Position numbers and translations under genes: made by a program. From an uncultured Alphaproteobacteria bacterium (GTDB lineage Bacteria > Pseudomonadota > Alphaproteobacteria > Sphingomonadales > Sphingomonadaceae), in assembly GCA_903934325.1 (NCBI GenBank), contig CAIZNH010000001.1, positions 1 through 64,000 on the forward strand: a stretch of DNA of 64,000 bases, in the 5' to 3' direction. The stretch's first letter is position 1. Every line of letters begins with the position of its first letter. The notes under the pieces are model-generated. The model was given only the letters and a program-made list of their open reading frames with translations, did not search any database and was not told the DNA's origin. Positions 7,563 through 17,173 of this stretch are shown one piece after another.

Positions 7563-8687
7563 GTGACCGATTGGACCACCATCAGGATCGGCTGGATCAG
7601 CCGCCGCAACCGGGTTTTCGCCAATCCCCGCTTCCAGCACTGGGCCGCGCGCCTGCCGATCATCCGCTGGATCGCGAGGAGCCGCGCCGATGCCGCCTTC
7701 GATCTGCTGGCGGGCTTTGCCTATTCGCAGGTGCTGCGCGCCTATGTCGAAAGCGGGCTGTTCGACATTCTGAAAGACGGGCCGATAGGCGCAGCCGAGG
7801 TCGCCCGCCGCATGGGGATGAGCGAGGCGGCCGGCCTCACCCTGCTACGCGCGGGCCGGGCGCTGATGCTGTCGGAGGAAGCCGGGCCTGACCTGTGGAT
7901 GCTGGGCGAACAGGGCGCGGTCTTCGCTGCCAATGCCGGGGTGCAGGCCATGGTCCGCCACCACCGCCTGCTCTACGCCGATCTCGCCGATCCGCTCGCA
8001 CTGCTGAAGGCTGACCGGCGCGAGCCGACCGGCCTTTCGCGCTTCTGGACCTATGCCGGCGCACTGCAAGGCACCACCGAGCGAGGCGAGGATACGGCGG
8101 AATATTCCGAGCTGATGGCCGCCTCGCAGCACTTCGTTGCCGACGAGGTGCTGGCAAGCGTGCCCTTCCGCGATGTGCGCCGCCTGCTCGATGTCGGCGG
8201 CGGGCATGGTGCCTTCCTGAAAGCGATCGGCGCGGCCTGGCCGCATCTCGAACTCGGCCTGTTCGATCTGCCCGAAGTCGCCGCGCAAGGCGGCGCGGTG
8301 CTCGCGGAACGCTTCGGCGCGGCGCGGGTCTCTGCCCATCCCGGCAATTTCTTCGAGGATGCCGTGCCGCAAGCCTACGACATGGTCTCGCTTGTCCGCA
8401 TCCTCCACGATCACGATGATGCGCCGGCGCAGAGCCTGCTCGCCAATATCCGCGCCAGCCTTGCCCCCGGCGCGCGCCTGCTGATCGCCGAGCCGATGGC
8501 GCGGATTCGCGGGGCGGAACCGATGGGGGAGGCCTTCTTCGGGCTCTACCTGTGGGCGATGGGATCAGGACGGGCGCGCAGCCCGGAAGAAATCATCGCC
8601 ATGCTGCGCGCGGCAGGCTTTGCCAGTGCTCGGCTCGTCGCAACTGCGCAACCTGTCAACGCAAGCGTGATAATCGCACAGGCCTGA
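7563..8687 (+). CDS. crtF: Acyclic carotenoid 1-O-methyltransferase
   Basis: SAM-dependent methyltransferase that converts 1-hydroxy carotenoids made by CrtC/CrtD to 1-methoxy forms. The 374-residue product has a winged-helix dimerisation domain in the N-terminal third and a Rossmann methyltransferase domain with motif I LLDVGGGHGAF near residue 208, as in other CrtF and plant-type O-methyltransferases. The start is a GTG at 7563; two nearby upstream ATGs are out of frame. It is preceded by the PpsR boxes shared with crtD. It ends 124 nt before bchC, which has its own box. Confidence 0.93.
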   Translation: MTDWTTIRIGWISRRNRVFANPRFQHWAARLPIIRWIARSRADAAFDLLAGFAYSQVLRAYVESGLFDILKDGPIGAAEVARRMGMSEAAGLTLLRAGRALMLSEEAGPDLWMLGEQGAVFAANAGVQAMVRHHRLLYADLADPLALLKADRREPTGLSRFWTYAGALQGTTERGEDTAEYSELMAASQHFVADEVLASVPFRDVRRLLDVGGGHGAFLKAIGAAWPHLELGLFDLPEVAAQGGAVLAERFGAARVSAHPGNFFEDAVPQAYDMVSLVRILHDHDDAPAQSLLANIRASLAPGARLLIAEPMARIRGAEPMGEAFFGLYLWAMGSGRARSPEEIIAMLRAAGFASARLVATAQPVNASVIIAQA

Positions 8688-8695
8688 GGGAAACT

Positions 8696-8713
8696 TGTCC
8701 ATAAAATTTGACA
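8696..8713. promoter_or_regulatory. PpsR/CrtJ box upstream of bchC
   Basis: TGTCCATAAAATTTGACA is an exact TGT-N12-ACA match with an AT-rich centre, located about 100 nt before the bchC ATG and just after the crtF stop. It probably controls the bchCXYZ-puf transcript. Confidence 0.82.
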
Positions 8714-8811
8714 GTCCTACACGTAAGGCGTAGCTAACGCTCGGGAGAACCTAGCTGCGGAGCATTCGACTCGGGCCCAAAGCCCTGAATTCTCCGGAGG
8801 AGACCGACAAA

Positions 8812-9759
8812 ATGGACACGCTGGCAGTCATTCTTGAAGCACCGGAGCGCCTTGCGCTGCGGGCGCTAGGGATGAAGCCTGTCGAGGCGTCCGATGTCGT
8901 CGTCGAAATCACCTTCAGCGGCATCAGCACCGGTACCGAAAAGCTGCTCTGGACCGGGCGCATGCCGCCCTTCCCCGGCCTCGGCTATCCGCTGGTTCCC
9001 GGTTACGAATCCGTCGGCCGCATCGTCGACGCCGGCCACGAGGCGCTCGGACGCGTGGGCGATTGGGTGTTTGTGCCCGGCGCCAATTGCTACACCGATG
9101 CGCGCGGCCTGTTCGGCGGCACCGCCAAGCGCGTGATCGTGCCTTCGGCCCGCGCCCTGCCGATCCCCGAACATCTGGGCGATGCCGGCGTGCTCTGCGC
9201 GCTTGCTGCCACCGCGCTCCACGCGATCAAGGGCGGGTTCCATCACCGCGACGCCCTGCCCGATCTCATCATCGGCCACGGCGTGCTGGGCCGTCTGCTC
9301 GCCCGCCTCACCGTGGCGCTGGGCGGAAAGTCGCCCACGGTGTGGGAAACCAATCCCGCCCGCCGTGCAGGCGCGGAAGGCTATACCGTGCTCGATCCGG
9401 CGGATGATGACCGCCGCGATTATCATGCGATCTACGATGCCAGCGGCGATGCCTCGCTCATCGACAGTCTGGTGATGCGCCTTGCCAAGGGCGGAGAGAT
9501 TGTGCTCGCCGGCTTCTATTCCGAACGTGTCAGCTTCGCCTTCCCGGCAGCCTTCATGAAGGAAGCCCATTTCCGCGTGGCCGCCGAATGGCAGCCCGGC
9601 GATCTCGCCGAAACCCGCGCGCTGATCGAATGCGGTCGGCTCGATCTCAAAGGTCTTGTCACCAATCGCCGTCCGGCGAGTCAGGTGGACGCGGCCTACC
9701 CGCAGGCATTCACAGATCCTGATTGTCTCAAGATGGTTCTCGATTGGAGCGACTGCTGA
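8812..9759 (+). CDS. bchC: 3-hydroxyethyl bacteriochlorophyllide a dehydrogenase
   Basis: Zinc-less MDR-family dehydrogenase that oxidises the C-3 hydroxyethyl group (made by BchF) to acetyl, the last ring modification of bacteriochlorophyllide a. The 315-residue protein has the MDR N-terminal fold ([24 protein letters not shown]) and a nucleotide-binding glycine run [14 protein letters not shown] near residue 150. A strong GGAGGAGA Shine-Dalgarno precedes the ATG at 8812. Its TGA overlaps the bchX ATG by one base (TGATG). First gene of bchCXYZ-pufBALM, behind a PpsR box. Confidence 0.96.
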   Translation: MDTLAVILEAPERLALRALGMKPVEASDVVVEITFSGISTGTEKLLWTGRMPPFPGLGYPLVPGYESVGRIVDAGHEALGRVGDWVFVPGANCYTDARGLFGGTAKRVIVPSARALPIPEHLGDAGVLCALAATALHAIKGGFHHRDALPDLIIGHGVLGRLLARLTVALGGKSPTVWETNPARRAGAEGYTVLDPADDDRRDYHAIYDASGDASLIDSLVMRLAKGGEIVLAGFYSERVSFAFPAAFMKEAHFRVAAEWQPGDLAETRALIECGRLDLKGLVTNRRPASQVDAAYPQAFTDPDCLKMVLDWSDC

Positions 9760-10748
9760 TGTCCGTGCTTGAAACCCAGTCTGCCGCGCTGCGCGATGAA
9801 GCGAACCACGAGCCCGATCCGGTCCACACCGGCGAGGTGACCAAGGAAACGCAGATCATCGCGATCTACGGCAAGGGTGGAAGCGGCAAGAGCTTCGCGC
9901 TCGCCAATCTCAGCTACATGATGGCCCAGCAGGGCAAGCGCGTGCTGCTGATCGGCTGCGACCCCAAGAGCGACACCACCAGCCTCCTGTTCGGCGGCAA
10001 GGCCACGCCTTCGATCATCGAAACCTCTTCCCGCAAGAAGCTGGCGGGCGAGGAAGTGTGCATCGAGGATGTGTGCTTCCAGCGTGACGGCGTCTTCGCG
10101 ATGGAGCTGGGCGGGCCGGAAGTCGGTCGCGGCTGCGGCGGTCGCGGCATCATCCACGGCTTCGAGACACTTGAGAAGCTCGGCTTCCACGACTGGGGCT
10201 TTGACTACGTGCTGCTCGATTTCCTCGGTGACGTCGTGTGCGGCGGCTTCGGCCTGCCGATTGCCCGCGACATGTGCCAGAAGGTGATCGTGGTCGGCTC
10301 GAACGATCTGCAATCGCTCTATGTGGCGAACAACGTGTGCCAGGCGGTCGAATATTTCCGCAAGATGGGCGGCAATGTCGGCGTCGCGGGCATGATCGTG
10401 AACAAGGATGATGGCACGGGCGAGGCCAAGGCCTTTGCCGAAGCCGTCGGCATTCCGGTGCTCACCGCGATCCCCGCCAACGAGGATATCCGCCGCAAGA
10501 GCGCCAATTACCAGATCATTGGCCATCCCGGCGGCGAATGGGCGAGCCTGTTTGAAGAGCTGGCGATCAATGTCGCCGAGGCCCCGCCGCTGCGCCCCAC
10601 CCCGCTCGATCAGGACGGCCTGCTCGGCCTGTTCAGCGCGGACGTGGTTGGCGGCAATGTCGAACTGGTGCCCGCCAGTCAGGCGGATATGCGCGGCGGC
10701 GTGTTCGAAACCCGCCCGAGCCTCGAAGTGGTCTACGACGAGGCATGA
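9759..10748 (+). CDS. bchX: Chlorophyllide a reductase iron protein
   Basis: Nitrogenase-iron-protein-like ATPase that passes electrons to BchYZ for C-7,8 reduction of chlorophyllide a. The P-loop is YGKGGSGKS near residue 33. The two Cys that hold the shared 4Fe-4S cluster lie in GRGCGGRG and VVCGGFGLP. The length of 329 residues is normal. The start was taken at 9759 because the ATG overlaps the bchC stop; an in-frame ATG 36 nt earlier lies inside bchC. It ends in an ATGA overlap with bchY. Confidence 0.97.
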   Translation: MSVLETQSAALRDEANHEPDPVHTGEVTKETQIIAIYGKGGSGKSFALANLSYMMAQQGKRVLLIGCDPKSDTTSLLFGGKATPSIIETSSRKKLAGEEVCIEDVCFQRDGVFAMELGGPEVGRGCGGRGIIHGFETLEKLGFHDWGFDYVLLDFLGDVVCGGFGLPIARDMCQKVIVVGSNDLQSLYVANNVCQAVEYFRKMGGNVGVAGMIVNKDDGTGEAKAFAEAVGIPVLTAIPANEDIRRKSANYQIIGHPGGEWASLFEELAINVAEAPPLRPTPLDQDGLLGLFSADVVGGNVELVPASQADMRGGVFETRPSLEVVYDEA

Positions 10749-12274
10749 GCGAGCACCCCGCCTTCGAGCCCACGCGCGCGCCTGACCGGATCGAGCTCGA
10801 TTCCGCGACTGCAGGCGGCTGCGCATCTAAGGACACGATGGCCGAGGCCGCCCGCGCGGCCGGCAAGAGCGACATCCTTGATCAATATGCGGCCGATTAT
10901 CCGGTCGGCCCGCATGACCAACCCCAATCCATGTGTCCCGCGTTCGGGTCACTCCGGGTGGGCCTGAGAATGCGGCGCACTGCGACCGTGCTCTCGGGCT
11001 CGGCCTGCTGCGTCTATGGCCTCACCTTCACCTCGCATTTCTACGGCGCGCGGCGGACGGTGGGCTATGTGCCCTTCTCCTCGGAAACGCTGGTGACGGG
11101 CAAGCTGTTCGAGGACATCAAGGAAGCGGTCGAGAACCTCGCTGATCCCGCGCTCTATGATGCGATCGTCGTCACCAACCTGTGCGTGCCGACCGCGAGC
11201 GGCGTGCCGCTGCGGCTCTTGAAGAAAGAGATCAACGGCGTGCGCATCGTCGGCATCGACGTGCCCGGCTTCGGCATCCCGACCCATGCCGAGGCGAAGG
11301 ACGTGCTGGCGGGCGCGATGCTCAATTACGCCCGCGAGGAAGTGAAGGCCGGCCCCGTCGCCGCCCCGCGCGAACGCTCGGACCGGCCGACTGTCACTCT
11401 GCTGGGCGAGATGTTCCCGGCCGATCCGGTCGTCATCGGCCAGATGCTTGCGCCGCTCGGCCTTGCTGCCGGCCCCGTGGTGCCGACCCGCGAATGGCGC
11501 GAGCTTTATGCGGCGCTCGATTGCGCCGTCGTCGCCGCGATCCACCCCTTCTACACCGCCAGCATCCGCGAATTCGAAGCCGCAGGGCGCCCGATCGTCG
11601 GCTCCGCTCCGGTCGGCGCGGATGGCACGGCGGCCTGGCTGCAATCGCTGGGTGATACACTCGGCCTGCCGCAAGCGCAGGTTGATGGCGTCAAGAACAC
11701 CATGATCGCCGCCTGCAAGGGCGCGCTCGCCAATATGCCGATCAAGGGCCGCATCACGGTCTCGGGCTATGAAGGTTCCGAACTGCTCGTCGCCCGTCTG
11801 CTGGTCGAAAGCGGCGCGGACGTTCGCTATGTCGGCTCGGCCTGCCCCAAGACCAAATGGTCGGACGCGGACCGCGAATGGCTCGAAGCGCGCGGTGTGG
11901 AGGTGAACTTCCGCGCCAGCCTCGAACAGGACATTGCCGCGGTGGAGGAATATCGCCCCGATCTCGCCATCGGCACGACGCCGGTGGTGCAGCACGCCAA
12001 GTCGAAGGCGATCCCCTCGCTCTATTTCACCAACCTCATCTCGGCCCGCCCGCTGATGGGCCCGGCGGGCGCAGGCAGCCTTGCCACCGTGATCAACGCC
12101 GCGATGGCGAACAAGACCCGCTTCGATGCGATGCGCGACTTCTTCGAAGGCGTCGGCACCGAACATGCCGCCGGTGTGTGGGAAGACCTCCCCGTCGACC
12201 GGCCCAAGTTCCGCAAGAAATATGCGGCCCTCAACGAAGCGGCGCGCAAGGCGTCCGAGGCGGTGGGCACATGA
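10745..12274 (+). CDS. bchY: Chlorophyllide a reductase subunit Y
   Basis: NifD-like catalytic subunit of chlorophyllide oxidoreductase, which makes the bacteriochlorin ring. The 509-residue protein carries the expected cysteines for the catalytic 4Fe-4S cluster in [18 protein letters not shown] and [11 protein letters not shown]. It overlaps bchX (ATGA) and bchZ (ATGA), supporting matched synthesis of the three subunits. Confidence 0.97.
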   Translation: MSEHPAFEPTRAPDRIELDSATAGGCASKDTMAEAARAAGKSDILDQYAADYPVGPHDQPQSMCPAFGSLRVGLRMRRTATVLSGSACCVYGLTFTSHFYGARRTVGYVPFSSETLVTGKLFEDIKEAVENLADPALYDAIVVTNLCVPTASGVPLRLLKKEINGVRIVGIDVPGFGIPTHAEAKDVLAGAMLNYAREEVKAGPVAAPRERSDRPTVTLLGEMFPADPVVIGQMLAPLGLAAGPVVPTREWRELYAALDCAVVAAIHPFYTASIREFEAAGRPIVGSAPVGADGTAAWLQSLGDTLGLPQAQVDGVKNTMIAACKGALANMPIKGRITVSGYEGSELLVARLLVESGADVRYVGSACPKTKWSDADREWLEARGVEVNFRASLEQDIAAVEEYRPDLAIGTTPVVQHAKSKAIPSLYFTNLISARPLMGPAGAGSLATVINAAMANKTRFDAMRDFFEGVGTEHAAGVWEDLPVDRPKFRKKYAALNEAARKASEAVGT

Positions 12275-13716
12275 CCCTTATCCTCGATCATGATCGGGCC
12301 GGCGGCTACTGGGGTGCGACCTATGTCTTCACCGCGGTAAAGGGCTTGCAGGTGATCATCGACGGCCCCGTCGGCTGCGAGAACCTGCCCGTCACGTCCG
12401 TCCTGCACTACACCGACGCCCTGCCCCCGCATGAACTCCCCATCGTCGTCACCGGCCTTGGCGAGGAAGAGCTCGGCAAGACCGGCACCGAAGGCGCGAT
12501 GAAGCGCGCGTGGCAGGCGCTGGATACAGAGCTTCCCGCGGTGGTCGTCACCGGCTCGATCGCCGAGATGATCGGCGGCGGCGTCACGCCCGAAGGCACC
12601 AATATCAAGCGCTTCCTGCCGCGCACCATCGACGAGGACCAGTGGCAGTCGGCCGACCGCGCGCTGACCTGGCTGTGGACCGAATTCGGCCCCAAGAAGA
12701 TGCCCGAAAAGCGCGTCCGCAAGGATGGCGAAAAGCCGCGCGTCAACATCATCGGCCCGGCCTATGGCATGTTCAACATGCCCTCCGATCTCGCCGAGAT
12801 CCGCCGCCTTGTCGAAGGCATCGGCGCGGAAGTCGGCATGGTCTTCCCGCTCGGCAGCCACCTGGCCGACATCCGCGATCTCGCCACCAGCGACGCCAAT
12901 GTCTGCATGTACCGCGAATATGGCCGCAACCTGTGCGAGACGCTGGAGCGGCCCTATTTCCAGGCCCCCGTGGGCCTCACCCAGACCACCAAGTTCCTGC
13001 GCGCGCTCGCGGCCGAGCTCGGCCTCGATCCCGAGCCCTTCATCGAGCGCGAGAAGCACACCACCATCAAGCCCCTGTGGGACCTGTGGCGTTCCGTGAC
13101 GCAGGATTTCTTCGGCACGGCGAGCTTCGGCATCGTCGCCAACGAAACCTATGCGCGGGGCATCCGCCACTTCCTCGAAGACGACATGGGCCTGCCCTGC
13201 AACTTCGCCTTCTCGCGCTGTGCGGGCGTCAAGCCGGTGAACGACGAGGTGCGCGCCGCGATCCACGCCAATCCGCCGCTGGTGATGTTCGGCAGCTATA
13301 ACGAGCGGATGTACATGGCCGAGGCCGGTGCGCGCGGCATGTATATCCCCGCCAGCTTCCCCGGCGCGGCCATCCGCCGCCACACCGGCACGCCCTTCAT
13401 GGGCTATTCGGGCGCGACCTACCTTGTGCAGGAAGTGTGCAATGCGCTGTTCGATGCGCTGTTCCACATCCTGCCGCTGGGCACCGAGATGGACAAGGTC
13501 GATCCGACCCCGGCGCGGTCCCTGGCCGAGTTGACCTGGGACAATGACGCCAAGGCGCGGCTCGACCAGCTTGTCGAAGCCCAGCCGGTGCTGATCCGCA
13601 TTTCCGCCGCCAAGCGCCTGCGCGATGCGGCCGAGCGGACCGCGCGTGCGCGCGGCGAGACCACAGTTACAGCAGACTGCCTTGCGGAAGCTCTGCTGGA
13701 AGGCGCGGGAGCATGA
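12271..13716 (+). CDS. bchZ: Chlorophyllide a reductase subunit Z
   Basis: NifK-like subunit that pairs with BchY; it supplies one cluster ligand in GPVGCENLP near residue 35. The 481-residue protein begins [15 protein letters not shown], and the ATG at 12271 is in an ATGA overlap with the bchY stop; the open frame further upstream is only a shadow. A C-terminal PCP_red-like helical segment ([19 protein letters not shown]) is present, as in other BchZ and BchB proteins. It is followed by a 174-nt gap rich in hairpins before pufB. Confidence 0.97.
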   Translation: MTLILDHDRAGGYWGATYVFTAVKGLQVIIDGPVGCENLPVTSVLHYTDALPPHELPIVVTGLGEEELGKTGTEGAMKRAWQALDTELPAVVVTGSIAEMIGGGVTPEGTNIKRFLPRTIDEDQWQSADRALTWLWTEFGPKKMPEKRVRKDGEKPRVNIIGPAYGMFNMPSDLAEIRRLVEGIGAEVGMVFPLGSHLADIRDLATSDANVCMYREYGRNLCETLERPYFQAPVGLTQTTKFLRALAAELGLDPEPFIEREKHTTIKPLWDLWRSVTQDFFGTASFGIVANETYARGIRHFLEDDMGLPCNFAFSRCAGVKPVNDEVRAAIHANPPLVMFGSYNERMYMAEAGARGMYIPASFPGAAIRRHTGTPFMGYSGATYLVQEVCNALFDALFHILPLGTEMDKVDPTPARSLAELTWDNDAKARLDQLVEAQPVLIRISAAKRLRDAAERTARARGETTVTADCLAEALLEGAGA

Positions 13717-13890
13717 TGATGATGCTCTCCCGCCCCACCCCTTTGTCGCTGCTGCGGATCATGTCCGCATCAGCACAAGCCCATGCCCCCAACCAAAAGG
13801 GGGCTCTCCAATCCACGTGGGGGATCACGCGGGGATGCCGACGGGGGCCATTTGGCTCTCAATCACACCCAACTGAACGGAGACAACCCG
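13717..13890 (+). promoter_or_regulatory. bchZ-pufB spacer with RNA hairpins
   Basis: No gene is credible in this gap. It contains two perfect short stems, GCGGA/TCCGC (13754-13768) and GCCCCC/GGGGGC (13785-13804), without T-runs. They are better candidates for mRNA processing or stability elements ahead of the abundant pufBA message than for terminators. AACGGAGACAACCCG just before 13891 provides the pufB ribosome site. No exact PpsR box is present. Confidence 0.5.
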
Positions 13891-14037
13891 ATGAACGAAC
13901 GTATCGGAACTCACCTGACGCCTGAAGAGGCACAGGAAATCCACAAGGGCTTCATGGGGACCTTCACCATCTACGTGGTGATCGCCCTTATCGCTCACGC
14001 GCTGGTCTGGGCCGACAAGCCCTGGCTGCCGATCTGA
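13891..14037 (+). CDS. pufB: Light-harvesting 1 beta polypeptide
   Basis: The 48-residue LH1 beta subunit binds bacteriochlorophyll a in the ring around the reaction centre. It has the LHC beta pattern: a polar N-terminus (LTPEEAQEIHKGFM), one membrane helix, the BChl-ligating His in LIAHALVW and a C-terminal PWLPI. The ATG at 13891 follows a GGAGA ribosome site and gives the expected length; upstream in-frame starts would add an unrelated leader. Confidence 0.96.
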   Translation: MNERIGTHLTPEEAQEIHKGFMGTFTIYVVIALIAHALVWADKPWLPI

Positions 14038-14050
14038 TAGCATCGGACAG

Positions 14051-14064
14051 CCCCTTGTCAGGGG
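14051..14064 (+). other. Small hairpin between pufB and pufA
   Basis: CCCCT and AGGGG pair around a TGTC loop just after the pufB stop. It is a modest stem, consistent with an intercistronic mRNA element in the puf operon. Confidence 0.4.
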
Positions 14065-14123
14065 GTAACCCTGTGGCAACCGGCTGAAACGCTGCTTTTT
14101 TCACTTTCTCAAAGGAATTCCCC

Positions 14124-14315
14124 ATGTGGAGACTTTGGTACTATTTTGACGTCCGTCGCACCCTCGTGGCGCTTCACGTTGGTCTCGCCGTTCTGGCGTT
14201 CACCATCCACTTCCTGCTGCTCAGCACGGAACGGTACAACTGGCTCGAAGACGCCAGTGCTGCTCCGGCCGCAGCAGCTGCTGCTCCGGCTGCGTCTGCT
14301 CCGGCAGCCACCTGA
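14124..14315 (+). CDS. pufA: Light-harvesting 1 alpha polypeptide
   Basis: The 63-residue LH1 alpha subunit pairs with PufB. The N-terminus MWRLWYYFDVRRT, the single membrane helix and the ligand His in FTIHFLLLSTERYNWL match the family. After residue 43 the chain is almost only Ala, Pro and Ser, a low-complexity tail of about 20 residues. AAAGGA is the ribosome site, 8 nt before the ATG. A strong hairpin follows the stop codon. Confidence 0.96.
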   Translation: MWRLWYYFDVRRTLVALHVGLAVLAFTIHFLLLSTERYNWLEDASAAPAAAAAAPAASAPAAT

Positions 14316-14330
14316 CAGCAGGCTAAATGT

Positions 14331-14357
14331 GAGGGGGCAGGTTCGCCTGCCTGCCTC
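14331..14357 (+). other. Strong pufA-pufL intercistronic hairpin
   Basis: A roughly 10-bp stem with a TTCG loop (14342-14345) and one bulged G is followed shortly by CTTTTT. Hairpins at this place in purple bacteria stabilise the upstream pufBA mRNA and partly stop transcription, giving more LH1 than reaction centre. This one has the form to do both. Confidence 0.7.
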
Positions 14358-14413
14358 CTAACACTTTTTGGCAAACCTATAGCACCCGCCCTTGTGGCGG
14401 GGAGGATGGACCT

Positions 14414-15238
14414 ATGGCGCTCCTTAGTTTCGAGCGGAAATACCGCACACGCGGTGGCACATTGATCGGCGGCGACCTTTTCGACTTCTGGGTCGGGCCG
14501 TTTTATGTCGGATTCTTCGGAGTGACGACGGCAATCAGCGCTCTTATGGGCACAATGCTGATCTTCGCCGCAGCCACGCAGGGTCCGACCCTCAATCCCT
14601 GGCTGATCTCCATCAACCCGCCACCGGTTGAAATGGGACTGGCCTTCGCTCCGCTGAAGCAGGGCGGATACTGGCAGGTCATCACCGCATGTGCGGTGGT
14701 CGCGTTCGTTTCGTGGGTGCTGCGTCAGGCAGAAGTCTCGCGCAAGCTGGGCATGAGCTACCACGTCCCGATCGCCTTCAGCGTCGCTGTGCTGGCCTAC
14801 GTCACCCTCAATGTCATCCGTCCGCTGTTGATGGGCGCATGGGGCAACGGCTTCCCTTACGGGATCTGGACCCACCTCGAGTGGGTTTCGGGCGTCGGCT
14901 ACGCCTTCGGCAACTTCCACTACAACCCCGTTCACATGCTCGCGATCACGTTCTTCTTCACGAACTGCCTCGCGCTCGCACTGCATGGCGGCCTGGTGCT
15001 GTCGGCGGTCAATCCGACCGGCGGAACCGACGTCAAGTCGCCCGAATATGAAGATACCTATTTCCGGGACTTCATCGGCTACTCGATCGGCACGCTGGGC
15101 ATTCACCGGGTGGGCCTGTTCCTCGCGCTCAATGCAGCGTTCTGGAGCGCCTGCTGTATCGTCATTTCCGGCACTCTGTATGTCGGCAGCTGGATCGAAT
15201 TCTGGGACTTCTGGAAGAAGATTCCGATCTGGTCGTAA
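14414..15238 (+). CDS. pufL: Photosynthetic reaction centre L subunit
   Basis: Five-helix L subunit of the type-II reaction centre; 274 residues, normal length. The special-pair and iron/quinone region is visible: [19 protein letters not shown] in helix D and [17 protein letters not shown] with the iron-binding His. The ribosome site GGAGG precedes the ATG at 14414. It is followed 14 nt later by pufM. Confidence 0.98.
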   Translation: MALLSFERKYRTRGGTLIGGDLFDFWVGPFYVGFFGVTTAISALMGTMLIFAAATQGPTLNPWLISINPPPVEMGLAFAPLKQGGYWQVITACAVVAFVSWVLRQAEVSRKLGMSYHVPIAFSVAVLAYVTLNVIRPLLMGAWGNGFPYGIWTHLEWVSGVGYAFGNFHYNPVHMLAITFFFTNCLALALHGGLVLSAVNPTGGTDVKSPEYEDTYFRDFIGYSIGTLGIHRVGLFLALNAAFWSACCIVISGTLYVGSWIEFWDFWKKIPIWS

Positions 15239-15252
15239 GGAGCACCTGAACC

Positions 15253-16224
15253 ATGGCGACGTATCAAAACATCTTCACCCAGGTCCAGGTGCAAGGACCG
15301 CCCGAAATGGGCGTTCCGCACCTCGACGGGAGCGAAGGCCGGATCAATCTGACCGGACATAGCTACTGGCTGGGCAAGCTCGGACAGGCCCAGCTCGGGC
15401 CGGTCTATCTCGGCCTGCTGGGCACGATCTCGCTGGCCTTCGGGGCAGTGGCGATCATGATCATCGGCCTCAACATGGCTGCCAGTGTCAACTGGAGCCC
15501 GATCGCATTCATGCGCGAGTTCTTCTGGCTCACGCTGGATCCGCCGGGGCCGGAATATGGCTTCAGCCCGATCGTTCCGCTGGCCAAGGGCGGCTGGTTC
15601 ATCCTGACCGGCGCGTTCCTCACCATCTCGGTGCTGTGCTGGTGGGTGCGCACCTACATGCGGGCCAAGGCGCTGGGCATGGGGATGCACATTCCCTGGG
15701 CCTTTGCCTCGGCGATCTGGCTGTTCCTGGTGCTGGGCTTCATCCGCCCGATGCTGCTGGGCAGCTGGTCGGAAGCCGTGCCCTACGGCATCTTCAGCCA
15801 CCTCGACTGGACGAACAATTTCTCACTGCGTTATGGGAACCTGTTCTACAACCCCTTCCACGCGCTTTCGATCGTGTTCCTCTACGGGTCTGCGGTTCTC
15901 TTCGCGATGCACGGGGCGACCATCCTTGCCCTGGGCCGCTACGGCGGTGAGCGCGAGATCGAGCAGATCACCGATCGCGGGACGGCAGCCGAACGCGGCG
16001 CGCTGTTCTGGCGCTGGGTGATGGGCTTCAATGCCACGTTTGAATCGATCCACCGCTGGGCCTGGTGGTTTGCGGTGCTGACCACGCTGACCGGCGGGAT
16101 CGGCATCCTGCTCACCGGCACGGCAGTCGATAACTGGTATCTGTGGGCTCAGGAGCACTACTACGCTCCGACCACCGAAAACTACGATCCGAGCGGCGCG
16201 ATCACCGCGACCAGCCCGAAGTAA
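15253..16224 (+). CDS. pufM: Photosynthetic reaction centre M subunit
   Basis: M subunit partner of PufL; 323 residues. The signature region [20 protein letters not shown] carries the special-pair His, and [10 protein letters not shown] the iron ligand His. TAAGGAG supplies both the pufL stop and the pufM ribosome site. It is the last gene of the puf operon: no cytochrome subunit gene pufC follows, and two hairpins end the transcript. Confidence 0.98.
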   Translation: MATYQNIFTQVQVQGPPEMGVPHLDGSEGRINLTGHSYWLGKLGQAQLGPVYLGLLGTISLAFGAVAIMIIGLNMAASVNWSPIAFMREFFWLTLDPPGPEYGFSPIVPLAKGGWFILTGAFLTISVLCWWVRTYMRAKALGMGMHIPWAFASAIWLFLVLGFIRPMLLGSWSEAVPYGIFSHLDWTNNFSLRYGNLFYNPFHALSIVFLYGSAVLFAMHGATILALGRYGGEREIEQITDRGTAAERGALFWRWVMGFNATFESIHRWAWWFAVLTTLTGGIGILLTGTAVDNWYLWAQEHYYAPTTENYDPSGAITATSPK

Positions 16225-16239
16225 TCTCCGGCGCGCCTC

Positions 16240-16320
16240 GCCAGGCCTTCACCGGCCTGGCAGGCAAGCCCGAAAAAAGCCCGGTCCGGACCATCAAGGG
16301 GTCCGGGCCGGGCTTTTGCT
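16240..16320 (+). terminator. Double hairpin terminator after pufM
   Basis: The first stem is GCCAGGCC/GGCCTGGC (16240-16261). The second is a 14-bp stem (16279-16292 with 16300-16313, one G-T pair) followed by TTTTGCTTT. The second is a good intrinsic terminator for bchCXYZ-pufBALM; the first may protect the 3' end. Confidence 0.85.
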
Positions 16321-16368
16321 TTGGGGGGTGTGGCTTGCGGGTTCAGCCTGGAAAGGGGCGGCAGGCTC

Positions 16369-16622
16369 TCAGCCCCGGTCGCGCGCGGCGAGGTCCATCA
16401 GGTGGAGCGGCAGCGAGGCAGCGAGTGGTAGCGCGATCCACCACCAGTCCGCCCCCGTCAGCGCAGCGCGCAGGCCGAGCACGATCAGCGCCGCCGGCCC
16501 CCAGCAGCCCGGCGAGCTGGGCGATCGTCCAGCCGCGCGAGAACCGCAGCCACGCAGCCTCGATCAGCAGCACGCCAAGGATCAGATCGGCCGCATGGCC
16601 GCTGGCAAAGAATTCCTCCATG
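16369..16622 (-). pseudogene. Small membrane protein gene with a frameshift, downstream of tspO
   Basis: From the ATG at 16622 the frame reads as an amphipathic/hydrophobic protein (MEEFFASGHAADLILGVLL...WTIAQLAGLL) and then turns into Arg/Ala-rich non-protein sequence. Dropping one base in the C5 run at 16498-16502 restores a hydrophobic continuation (ALIVLGLRAALTGADWWWIALPLAASLPLHLMDLAARDRG) that stops at 16369, about 84 residues in total. It begins 16 nt after the tspO stop on the same strand. It is either a recent frameshift or a homopolymer error in the sequence. Family not recognised. Confidence 0.6.
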
Positions 16623-16638
16623 CCGCTTGCTGCGCCCC

Positions 16639-17121
16639 TCAGCCGAAGGGGGCGTTGAGATCCACCACCGCCCAGTTGAGCGCGGCGGCAAAGCTCACCC
16701 ACGCCAGATAGGGCACCAGCAGCGCTGCCGCGGTGCGCGAGAAGCGCCCGCAATAGATGATCAGCGCAAGGATCGAGAGCCACAGCAGCGTGACCTCGAA
16801 GAACGCCCAGTCGGGGCGCTGCATGCGGAAGAACAGGAGGCTCCAGCTGATGTTCAAAAAGCCGTTCAGGGCGAACAACCCGATCACCCACTCCGCCGCC
16901 GCCGATGTCGGCGCGGCGCGCCAGGCGGTGACGGCCGACATGGTGATCAGCGCATAGATCAGCGTCCAGCCCATCGGGAAGATCGCATCGGGCGGGTTCC
17001 AGGCGGGCTTGGCCAGCGCCTGATACCACGGGCCGAGATCGGTCACCGTCGCCCCCAATGCCGCCACGCACAGCGCCGCCACAGTGGCGACCGTTACGGG
17101 CAGGATCATCATCCGCTTCAT
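16639..17121 (-). CDS. tspO: TspO/MBR tryptophan-rich sensory protein
   Basis: Outer-membrane or envelope five-helix protein of the TspO family, which binds tetrapyrroles and in Rhodobacter negatively affects photosynthesis gene expression in response to oxygen. The 160-residue product has the family's Trp-rich pattern: WYQALAKPAWNPPDAIFPMGWTLIYAL near residues 33-60, and ISWSLLFFRMQRPDWAFFE. The start at 17121 (MKRMM) was preferred over an in-frame ATG 48 nt upstream because the TM segment follows directly. It is at the end of the bchG-pucC-bchP-tspO operon, its usual place in sphingomonad clusters. Confidence 0.93.
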   Translation of the reverse strand: MKRMMILPVTVATVAALCVAALGATVTDLGPWYQALAKPAWNPPDAIFPMGWTLIYALITMSAVTAWRAAPTSAAAEWVIGLFALNGFLNISWSLLFFRMQRPDWAFFEVTLLWLSILALIIYCGRFSRTAAALLVPYLAWVSFAAALNWAVVDLNAPFG

Positions 17122-17173
17122 CACGGGAAGCTTAAAGCGCCCTCCCGCCTGCTGCAATGGCCCGCCCATCGCC

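Noticed and set aside
7422..7640. Minus-strand ORF with a segment MIIGGIGAG upstream of crtD, looking like an FAD motif
   Set aside because: It is out of frame with CrtD and turns into Arg/Ser-rich sequence at once. The true FAD motif VIGAGIGGL is in the crtD frame a little downstream.
13762..13777. PpsR-like box TGT-N10-ACA before pufB
   Set aside because: The spacing is 10, not 12, and the interior is GC-rich and not palindromic.
13713..13925. Possible small ORF between bchZ and pufB (a pufQ-like candidate)
   Set aside because: The product is Met/Ser/Pro-rich without a TM helix, runs into pufB out of frame, and does not look like PufQ. The region fits better as an RNA hairpin spacer.
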